DNA of 40,425 nucleotides, taken from contig JAIXPW010000185.1 of NCBI GenBank assembly GCA_027485995.1, positions 1 through 40,425 on the forward strand. The letters are read 5' to 3'. This document shows, piece after piece, positions 16,682-23,476 of this stretch. The notes under the pieces are model-generated. The model worked only from the letters and a program-made list of their open reading frames with translations. It had not been told where the DNA came from and made no database searches. Numbering within the stretch: position 1 is the first letter of the stretch; each line of letters opens with the position of its first letter. The position numbers and the translations under genes are program-made. This stretch comes from Verrucomicrobiaceae bacterium (lineage in GTDB: Bacteria; Verrucomicrobiota; Verrucomicrobiia; Verrucomicrobiales; Akkermansiaceae).

Positions 16682-17827
16682 ATGCTTCGATCGTTGCTCA
16701 TCCTCGTGCTTCTTGCTGGGCAGACTTTTGCCTGCCTGTGGGACCGAGACACTCTCGCCGAGGAAGCCAAGGGCCGACTCGACCTCGTAAGAATCATCAC
16801 CGGTTGGTTCGACCGCTATCCGCCCGATTACTATCAAATGAGGCTCGTGCGGGTTACCCGGGAGTTGCGATCTGCCCCGAACGATCTTTCCCTCTATGAC
16901 GATGCCGCAGTCGCCTGCGACCGCCTCGGCCGGCCCGACGAAGCGATTGAATGGATGGCCAAAAAGAAAGCCGTCCTCGACAGCCTGCCCGGAAAAGATA
17001 CCAAGGACCATCGCTACCGTTACCTCTCCAATCTCGGTACTTTCCATCTTCACCGCTGGATCACCCAGCCCGAGGCAAGGCGTCAGGCCGATCTCTCCGA
17101 TCTTAAGGAAAGCGAAAAACTGGTTGCGAAAGCCATCGAGGAAAACCCGGATGCCCACTTCGGGCGCGAGATCTATCAACTCATGGCGATTCGCTGGCTG
17201 TTGTGGGACGGAGCCAACCCGACTCAAACGACCGCTGACTCTCCCTTTGAATTCGATCAGATCCATTGGGTTGAAACCCAGAGGAAGGAGCCCGGCAAGG
17301 AACACATCGCCGGTATCTCCGGCCTGATCCAACTCGGCCTCGCGTGGGAGAGTTCCGATGCATTCCGGTCGCTCGCGGCGATCCTCGATTCCGGAGAGAT
17401 GTCCTCCCTTGCCGAGCTCGCCTATCTGCGGGAAAGCGAGCTCATCGCCGCTGGAAAGGGCAGCCTCCATCCCATCGCGCGGGTGAGAGAGTTGATTCAT
17501 CCAAACCACTCTCGGTTCCTTCTAAACCGCAAACCTGTCGGCGTTTATTTCCCGATCGCCCGCGCAGCCGCCGACCGGCGCAATGCCGCATGGGTCGCCT
17601 ATCAGGAAGAACGTTTCGCCAAAGGAATGCACCCGGACACCCATCCGGATTTCTGGAAGAGCTGGATCGAACCCGCCTTTCCCGAGCCTCCCGGTCCCAC
17701 TTTGGTAAAGCGCCTGAGTGGCTTTCTCGAGAGCAACCTGATCTTCGTCATCCCCGCCGTCCTCGTCGCCGCCAGTGTGCTTACTCTATGGGTCTTCAAT
17801 CACGCGCGGCGCTTGCTTTCGGCATGA
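16682..17827 (+). CDS. Exported TPR-like protein with C-terminal membrane anchor
   Basis: 381 residues. An N-terminal signal sequence (MLRSLLILVLLAGQTFAC) has a cysteine at its end but lacks a good lipobox. The interior is helical and repeat-like, as in tetratricopeptide proteins, for example DLSLYDDAAVACDRLGRPDEAIEWMAKKKAV followed by YLSNLGTFHLHRW and a further helix pair. One strongly hydrophobic helix near the C-terminus (LIFVIPAVLVAASVLTLWVF) is followed by basic residues. The protein is thus probably periplasmic and tethered at its end. It is alone on its strand segment; the Phd antitoxin gene starts 49 bases later. A protein-binding scaffold is likely; partner unknown. Confidence 0.7.
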   Translation: MLRSLLILVLLAGQTFACLWDRDTLAEEAKGRLDLVRIITGWFDRYPPDYYQMRLVRVTRELRSAPNDLSLYDDAAVACDRLGRPDEAIEWMAKKKAVLDSLPGKDTKDHRYRYLSNLGTFHLHRWITQPEARRQADLSDLKESEKLVAKAIEENPDAHFGREIYQLMAIRWLLWDGANPTQTTADSPFEFDQIHWVETQRKEPGKEHIAGISGLIQLGLAWESSDAFRSLAAILDSGEMSSLAELAYLRESELIAAGKGSLHPIARVRELIHPNHSRFLLNRKPVGVYFPIARAAADRRNAAWVAYQEERFAKGMHPDTHPDFWKSWIEPAFPEPPGPTLVKRLSGFLESNLIFVIPAVLVAASVLTLWVFNHARRLLSA

Positions 17828-17876
17828 TTCATGAGTTCTGGGCAGTCAGGCTGGATTCAAGAGCTGCCATTGGGCC

Positions 17877-18203
17877 ATGAACGCAACCTGGCTGCTTCAA
17901 GATGCGAAGAACAATCTCAGCGAGGTGGAGGAAACCGCATTGCGGGATGGAGCACAGATCATCACCCGGAACGGCAAGCCAGTGGTGGTGGTGCTTTCCG
18001 CCGAGGCCTTCGCCCGGTTCAAGCCTTCCGAGAAGCTTGTGGAGATTCATCAGGACTGCCCGGCGAAGAAGTGGCAGGTCGAGCGGGACCTCACTCCGGC
18101 ACGAGATCTTGATTTCAAGCAGTCCGCCATGGCGTATCTGTTCGATAACCATGTGCTTTGCGAATCCTCGAAAACTCGACCGGATCCCGCAGTCATCCAG
18201 TGA
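17877..18203 (+). CDS. Phd/YefM-type antitoxin running in frame into VapC remnant
   Basis: Residues 1-80 are a Phd/YefM-like antitoxin: WLLQDAKNNLSEVEETALRDGAQIITRNGKPVVVVLSAEAF is the DNA-binding, dimerising core. The following acidic stretch (ERDLTPARDLDF) is the usual toxin-binding tail. There is no stop after it. The frame passes through residue 85, an ATG (18129) that matches a VapC toxin start (MAYLFDNHVLCESSKTRPDPAVI), and stops at a TGA at 18201-18203 where the toxin family has tryptophan. As it stands the product is an antitoxin carrying about 24 toxin residues. It may still bind DNA. Whether the lost boundary is ancestral or a mutation is not clear. Confidence 0.7.
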   Translation: MNATWLLQDAKNNLSEVEETALRDGAQIITRNGKPVVVVLSAEAFARFKPSEKLVEIHQDCPAKKWQVERDLTPARDLDFKQSAMAYLFDNHVLCESSKTRPDPAVIQ

Positions 18204-18526
18204 CTCGGCGATCACGACGCGAAACCTCACATCGGCGTCTTGTCCCTGGGGGAGATGCTCAAAGGCATCCATCTGATGGATCAGGGAAACCGACGGTACG
18301 AAATCGAGCAGTGGCATCAGCGGATCGACCGCTTGGCTGCGAACCGTGTCCTGGCAATGGATGTGGGCACCATGTGCACGTGGGAACGCTTCGACGCGAA
18401 GCACCAACTCGTCGGACGCAACCACTCATCGCCGCCATCGCTCTGGCCCACGACTTGATCCTTGTCACCCGCAACACCCACGATTTCCCGCCCGAGGTGA
18501 AGATATGGAATCCTTGGGGGAAATAG
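18129..18526 (+). pseudogene. Decayed VapC toxin (PIN domain)
   Basis: Beginning at ATG 18129 the frame gives the PIN start (LFDNHVLCE, catalytic Asp kept, the usual DTNVLSE altered). It then hits TGA at 18201 in place of the tryptophan expected in an AVIQWL-like stretch. The same frame continues as toxin sequence (PHIGVLSLGEMLKGIHLMD, then a WHQRIDRLAANRVLAMD stretch). Near 18410-18425 the homology moves to another frame (LIAAIALAHDLILVTRNTHDF) and ends as in intact VapCs (VKIWNPW). One nonsense change plus one frameshift or small deletion make an active toxin unlikely. Confidence 0.8.
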
Positions 18527-18983
18527 TCCTCACCTCAGAATCTCATCCGGCAGCTCGTTGACGCCGCCGGATTGGAGGGGCCGATTGAGAAGGGCTTCAG
18601 GACTCAGCGCGGAGTTCTAAAAGGGGGTAGATTGGGGTGTGGTTGTTTTGGAGCTTCGCTCTTGGATACTTGGCGGTTGGAATTCGCTGACACGGTTGGT
18701 TGCCGCGCCCAACAATTGGACTTCGACACTGACATCCTGTCCAACATCTGGCTTCTGCTGCCTTTCCGTCACTTCTTCTATCTGAAGGCAGGCTTGACCC
18801 GTGCCGCTGAGGATTCACCAAGGGGATTCCAACCAGGCTGGTGATGCGAGACCGCCTCGCCAGCATGACCCTTCCGGCGGCCTGTGATCATCGCCTTTTA
18901 TTTGAAGCTTCCGGCTTCCGATTGATTTCCGCGGTTCGACACGTAACCCAAACGTCAACGTTGCCATCTTACCTTCTCTCAAC
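18527..18983. other. Intergenic stretch, nothing recognised
   Basis: About 457 bases with no convincing coding frame on either strand. A forward frame at 18572-18844 lacks a start signal and protein-like composition. No terminator or repeat was seen apart from ordinary sequence. Confidence 0.4.
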
Positions 18984-19922
18984 ATGAAAGCCACAGCCCT
19001 GCTCGTTCTCGCCTGCACCGTCGGGGCCTTCGCCCAGCATCCGCGGCTTCCGACCGGACCCAATGCCGATCTCGGCGGCACTTTGCTCTTGCCTGCGAGT
19101 GATGAATGGAATCGCGATGTGTCCAGGGATGAGGTCGATCCGCTCAGCGATGCCATCATCGCCAGCATCGGCGCGGACAAGGGACTGCATGAGGACTTCG
19201 GCCTGGTCTGGAAGGGCCAGCCTGGCGGGATTCCCTATCATGTTGTCAGCGGCGCGCAGCCGAAGGTGCCGGTCACTTTCCGCTACGCAGACGAAAGCGA
19301 TCCCGGTCCGTATCCGATCCCACCGAATGTCTGGATTGAGGGTGGGCCGCAAGGTGATGGCGACCGGCATGTGCTGGTGCTCGATAAGGACAACTGGAAG
19401 CTCTATGAACTCTTTCATGGCTTCCCCATCGACGGCGGCAAGTCCTGGAAAGCCAGCAGCGGAGCCGTTTTCGATTTGAAGAACCCAAAGCCACGGCCCG
19501 CCGGCTGGACGAGCGCCGATGCGGCCGGTTTGCCGATCTTGCCCGGCCTCGCCCGCTACGACGAAATCTGCGTCGCGAAGAAGCTCGCACACGCCCTGCG
19601 CTTCACCGTCAAGAAGAGCCGTCGCGCCTATGTGTCGCCCGCCACGCACTTCGCCAGTCCACACAAGGACGAGAACCTGCCGCCGATGGGCATGCGTGTG
19701 CGGTTGAAGGCCAGTTTCGACACCTCGAAGTTCACTGGCGCGGCGAAGGTGATCCTCGAAGGTCTGAAAACCCACGGCATGATCCTGGCGGATAACGGCA
19801 GCGACTGGTTCATCAGCGGTGCGCCTGACGAACGGTGGGTCCATGATGAACTGTTGCCGATCCGGAAGGTGAAGGGCGGGGATCTTGAAGTGGTCAAGAT
19901 GGGGCCGGTGGTGACGCGGTGA
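18984..19922 (+). CDS. Conserved secreted protein of unknown function
   Basis: 312 residues with a signal peptide (MKATALLVLACTVGAFAQ). The mature part carries motifs I associate with a widespread uncharacterised exported family: EWNRDVSRDEVDP, VPVTFRYADESDPGPYPIPP, GDRHVLVLDKDNWKLYELF, then AGWTSADAAGLPILPGL and YDE. Near the end comes GMILADNGSDWFISGAPDERW. The conserved Asp, His and Trp residues suggest an enzyme or a binding module, but no activity is established as far as I recall. The gene stands alone; a perfect hairpin follows seven bases after its stop. Confidence 0.8.
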   Translation: MKATALLVLACTVGAFAQHPRLPTGPNADLGGTLLLPASDEWNRDVSRDEVDPLSDAIIASIGADKGLHEDFGLVWKGQPGGIPYHVVSGAQPKVPVTFRYADESDPGPYPIPPNVWIEGGPQGDGDRHVLVLDKDNWKLYELFHGFPIDGGKSWKASSGAVFDLKNPKPRPAGWTSADAAGLPILPGLARYDEICVAKKLAHALRFTVKKSRRAYVSPATHFASPHKDENLPPMGMRVRLKASFDTSKFTGAAKVILEGLKTHGMILADNGSDWFISGAPDERWVHDELLPIRKVKGGDLEVVKMGPVVTR

Positions 19923-19928
19923 CCACTC

Positions 19929-19947
19929 ACAACTTGGCAAGTTGTGG
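19929..19947 (+). terminator. Hairpin after secreted-protein gene
   Basis: CACAACTT (19929-19936) and AAGTTGTG (19940-19947) form a perfect 8-bp stem right after the stop codon. No T run follows, so it may act with Rho or serve in the argH leader. Confidence 0.4.
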
Positions 19948-20056
19948 GACGTCGCCACCCGCTTTGCCTCGCGATTTTTCGTTCCCTCCGTCGCGTGGAA
20001 CGCTACACCCTCCGGCACGGGCCTGTCCAACTTGCCCGCCCAACCCCGCTACGCCC

Positions 20057-21400
20057 ATGTGGAAAGGCCGCTTCGCCCAAGATACCTCCTCGCTCGTCCA
20101 GCAATTCGGTGAGTCGATCTCCTACGACTGGCGCTTGTTCCCGCACGACATCGCGGGATCGATCGCCCATGCCCGCGCGCAGAAAAATGCCGGTCTTCTA
20201 ACGGAGGAGGAATTCAGTGCCATCGAAAGCGGCCTGCTTGGGATCAAGGCCGACATCGAGGCCGGAAAGTTCGAGTTCAAGACCTCGCTGGAGGACATCC
20301 ACATGAACATCGAGGCCGAGCTGACCAAGCGCATCGGTCCCGCTGGCGCGAAACTCCACACCGCGCGTTCGCGAAACGACCAGGTCGCGACCGACACCCG
20401 CCTTTACTCGCGCCATGAGGCCGGCGAGCTGATCGGCGCCCTTTCCCTGCTCCAGGCCGCACTCGTCGGTCAGGCGGAAAAACACGCCGCCACCGTGGTG
20501 CCGGGCTACACCCACCTCCAGCGCGGCCAACCCGTGACCGTGGGCCATCACCTCCTCGCCTACGTCGAGATGCTGGAGCGCGACAAGTCCCGCCTGGCCG
20601 ATGCCGCCAAGCGCCTCAATGTTTCGCCACTCGGCTCCGGGGCCCTGGCCGGCTCGACCATCAACCTCGACCGCCGCGCCATCGCCGCCGAACTGGGCTT
20701 TGACGGCGTGACCACCAACTCGATGGATGCCATCGCCGACCGCGACTACATCGCCGAGATCCTCTTCGCCGTTTCGCTCTGCGGCATCCACCTTTCGCGT
20801 CTCAGCGAGGACCTGATCCTGTGGTGCTCGGCAGAGTTCGGTTTCGTGTCGCTTTCCGACGCCCACACCACCGGTTCGTCGCTGATGCCGCAGAAGAAGA
20901 ACCCGGACGTCTGCGAACTGACGCGCGGCAAGACCGGTCGCCTCGTTGGCAATCTGATGAACCTCCTCGTCGCGGTGAAAGGTTTGCCGCTGACCTACAA
21001 TCGTGACCTCCAGGAGGACAAGCCGCCGCTGTTCGATTCGATCGACACCCTGAAGATGATCCTCGCGGTCAACACCGAGATGATCGCCGCGATGGAGATC
21101 CGCACCGAGCGCTGCAAGGCCGCCGCGAGCGATCCGATGCTGCTCGCCACCGACCTGGCCGACTGGCTGGTGAAACAGGGCGTGCCGTTCCGTCATGCGC
21201 ATGAGCTCGTCGGCAAGGCCGTGGCCGAGTCGGTGAAAACCGGCGTGCCGCTCGATCAGCTCGATCTAACAGCCATCGATCCGGCCTACACGGCGGATGC
21301 GACTTCGGTCTTCAATCTCGATCGCGCCCTCGCCGCACGGACCAACCCCGGCGCGCCGTCGGTGGAGAACGTCAAGGCCCAGGTGGAGCGTTGGAAGTAA
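20057..21400 (+). CDS. argH: Argininosuccinate lyase
   Basis: Cytoplasmic enzyme splitting argininosuccinate into arginine and fumarate, the last step of arginine synthesis. 447 residues from ATG 20057 (MWKGRFAQDTSSLVQQFGES); the frame is open back to 19919 but the upstream part is not family-like. The superfamily signature GSSLMPQKKNPDVCEL, with the catalytic serine loop, is at about residues 274-289. Earlier conserved parts are EDIHMNIE, TARSRNDQVATDTRLY and PGYTHLQRGQPV. The enzyme is a homotetramer in known cases. It is the last forward gene before the reverse-strand block, nine bases from the convergent stop at 21410. Confidence 0.97.
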   Translation: MWKGRFAQDTSSLVQQFGESISYDWRLFPHDIAGSIAHARAQKNAGLLTEEEFSAIESGLLGIKADIEAGKFEFKTSLEDIHMNIEAELTKRIGPAGAKLHTARSRNDQVATDTRLYSRHEAGELIGALSLLQAALVGQAEKHAATVVPGYTHLQRGQPVTVGHHLLAYVEMLERDKSRLADAAKRLNVSPLGSGALAGSTINLDRRAIAAELGFDGVTTNSMDAIADRDYIAEILFAVSLCGIHLSRLSEDLILWCSAEFGFVSLSDAHTTGSSLMPQKKNPDVCELTRGKTGRLVGNLMNLLVAVKGLPLTYNRDLQEDKPPLFDSIDTLKMILAVNTEMIAAMEIRTERCKAAASDPMLLATDLADWLVKQGVPFRHAHELVGKAVAESVKTGVPLDQLDLTAIDPAYTADATSVFNLDRALAARTNPGAPSVENVKAQVERWK

Positions 21401-21409
21401 CCGACGCGC

Positions 21410-22759
21410 TCAGCGCATCGCCTGCCTGACTTCCTCGACCAGGGCGTCCGCCTTTTCTCCGGCGACCCAGTTGGCGATCGTCTCACTGCGGTCGCCGAGG
21501 ATCATTTCGATGCGCTTCATCGGCTTGCCATTGACGCTGCCCATGACCGACGCGCGGATATCGCGGAAGAGCCTTCGCTCGAAGGTCTTTTCCTCGACGA
21601 CTGTCGCGTGACGGAGCCGTTTCAGAGAGATCCCGGTCGGCGAACCAATCAGCCGCTGCTCGACTCCTGCATTGCGCCGATGGGAACGCAGGCAGGCAAT
21701 TCCGGACACGAGCATGATTGTGCTGATGAGGCACCAGACGATCTGGAAGCCCGAACCCAGAAGGCTGAACAGCCGATTAAAGATCGTGAAGAAACCTTCC
21801 GATGAATGGGCATGACCCATTCCGATTGGCTTGATGAGAAAGATCCCGACTCCCAGGAAAAGCAGTCCCATCACCAGCAGCATGATGCCGATTCCGAGGG
21901 AGCCGGATGACTTCGGCATCAGGATCGAGAACGGCCGGGTGCCAACCCCGGCAGGTTCCGCGACGTCCGGGGACTTCGCCTCTTCTTTCTTGAAACGATC
22001 CGGCCAGACCGAGCGCTGGAACTGCGCCACCAGCCAGGCCTTTTCCGCCTCGGTCAGCGAACTTCCGAACCTGAGTTTCTTTCGTCCTCCCTTGATCTCG
22101 ATGCCATGTACCGGTTGATAGTTCCTTGAATAGAACACCACCTGCTGGATCGACTCAAGGTCTTGAATTGCGATCGATTTCTCCTTTGCCCGGCCCAGCC
22201 AACGTCGGGTGAGGGCGATGCGACCGCGACCAATTGCAAGCTGATGGCTCGCGAACTTCATGCGATAGCCGAAATAAAGCATCAGGATGCCAATCAGATG
22301 GAACGGGATCATCATAAGCTCCATTCCCAGCGCACGCTCAACGGTCGCAGGCTGATCGTTGATGCTTCCGGTTCCCGTGATTCCCAACCAAAGAACAATC
22401 ACCCCCATGGTCAGGCAGAGTAGCGTCCAGATCCAGCCAACAGGCAGCAACCCACCGGACTTTCCCGTAGCGGGAATATTCCAGAGTATTCCGCCCATCC
22501 TGGGTTCGAGCGTGATGCGTGTTCCGGGAGGCGGAGAGGTGGGAATCCTTTGGGGATCGGACGGTGGCGATGAGCTCGGCTTCGTGATCCACTCAAGCGC
22601 GGACCCAAAGTAGCCACACGAGGCGCAGGTCAGCACCTGCCCGGAGACGAGATTGCGGGTCTGGTTGCTGATCCCACATCCCGGACAGGAAAGGCCCTTG
22701 CCGGATGATGCCGTCTTCAAGGCCGCCTTCTCTAGAAATGACAGGATTCGATTCCTCAT
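21410..22759 (-). CDS. Zinc-ribbon membrane protein of unknown function
   Basis: 449 residues. The N-terminus has a CPGC...CASC zinc ribbon (Cys25, Cys28, Cys45, Cys48). Four hydrophobic segments lie at about residues 107-128, 147-166, 286-310 and 331-356. Between them a cytoplasmic or periplasmic stretch (ALTRRWLGRAKEKSIAIQDLESIQQV) has the strand-rich look of a pleckstrin-like/DUF3592-type insert, and a similar one occurs near the C-terminus (ATVVEEKTFERRLFRDI). I do not recognise the exact family. It is the last gene of the reverse block, 72 bases downstream of the small anchored protein, and converges on argH. Confidence 0.75.
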   Translation of the reverse strand: MRNRILSFLEKAALKTASSGKGLSCPGCGISNQTRNLVSGQVLTCASCGYFGSALEWITKPSSSPPSDPQRIPTSPPPGTRITLEPRMGGILWNIPATGKSGGLLPVGWIWTLLCLTMGVIVLWLGITGTGSINDQPATVERALGMELMMIPFHLIGILMLYFGYRMKFASHQLAIGRGRIALTRRWLGRAKEKSIAIQDLESIQQVVFYSRNYQPVHGIEIKGGRKKLRFGSSLTEAEKAWLVAQFQRSVWPDRFKKEEAKSPDVAEPAGVGTRPFSILMPKSSGSLGIGIMLLVMGLLFLGVGIFLIKPIGMGHAHSSEGFFTIFNRLFSLLGSGFQIVWCLISTIMLVSGIACLRSHRRNAGVEQRLIGSPTGISLKRLRHATVVEEKTFERRLFRDIRASVMGSVNGKPMKRIEMILGDRSETIANWVAGEKADALVEEVRQAMR

Positions 22760-22800
22760 GAACGCCGACGGTTCTGAGCACCGGGGTCCGGATTGACAAT

Positions 22801-22833
22801 CCTTCAGGCCGTCTCCTTCAGGCCGTCTCCTTC
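22801..22833. repeat. 14-bp tandem repeat, 2.3 copies
   Basis: CCTTCAGGCCGTCT occurs at 22801-22814 and again at 22815-22828, with a partial third copy reaching 22833 and touching the stop codon of the gene at 22832-23473. It looks like replication slippage and lies in the gap between two reverse-strand genes. Confidence 0.85.
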
Positions 22834-23473
22834 AAGGTTCGGGCGGGGCCTTCATCCGCTCGCTCGCGCGGCGGATGAGTTCGACGTCGCTCAGGCTTTC
22901 CAGATCCGGGTCGCCGAGTTCGAAGACCAGCAGCTCGCGGACATTCGTGTGGAACTCGCCGCTTGAGTTCTGGAAGAGGGCGAGCGTGCCCTCCAGCTTG
23001 AGCGCGTCCGGCCGGTTGTAGAGGTCGTCGAGGATCTTCTCTCCGAGGGTGTCGGGCCAGAGATCCTTCTTTCCAATCAAGGGAATGACCGTCGACTTGT
23101 AGGTTTCATCATCGGTCAGGTTCATCGCATGCGTGAGAGCCTCTTCGCGCACGATCTCCGAACGCGCCGGGTCCGCCGCGAGTTTCCAGAGGTTTCCTGC
23201 TGCGACCTCGGGCGTGATGGATTCGTCCGCGATCCAGTTGTTGATCTGCTCAAGGTCCTTCTTTTCCGCGCTGCTGCGGGTGCGTGGTGACGGGTCAAGC
23301 TGGTCCGAAGGCTTCGCAGCAGGGTGAGTCCGACTGCGGACTTTATCGGGCACGACGGGAGGCTTCGAACCCGCGGATGAATCGTCTGAGGTCCACGGTT
23401 TCCAGAGTCCGATCCCCAGGGCGGCCAAAAGGGCGACCCCGGCGATCAGATATCCGGAACGGGAGATTTTCAT
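22832..23473 (-). CDS. Small single-span membrane protein
   Basis: 213 residues. One N-terminal hydrophobic segment (YLIAGVALLAALGIGLW, residues 8-24) acts as a membrane anchor. It is followed by a proline- and serine-rich linker and a helical domain of about 140 residues (from KKDLEQINNWIADESITPEVAAG to SDVELIRRASERM) with an armadillo/HEAT-like flavour. It begins three bases after the stop of the choice-of-anchor-D gene, so the two are translationally coupled and probably act together. Family not recognised. Confidence 0.75.
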   Translation of the reverse strand: MKISRSGYLIAGVALLAALGIGLWKPWTSDDSSAGSKPPVVPDKVRSRTHPAAKPSDQLDPSPRTRSSAEKKDLEQINNWIADESITPEVAAGNLWKLAADPARSEIVREEALTHAMNLTDDETYKSTVIPLIGKKDLWPDTLGEKILDDLYNRPDALKLEGTLALFQNSSGEFHTNVRELLVFELGDPDLESLSDVELIRRASERMKAPPEP

Positions 23474-23476
23474 GAA

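Noticed and set aside
18572..18844. Forward 90-codon frame after the decayed VapC
   Set aside because: No start signal, no domain, composition like non-coding sequence.
18969..20030. Reverse open frame opposite the conserved secreted protein
   Set aside because: Antisense to a gene with signal peptide and conserved motifs; no plausible start or function.
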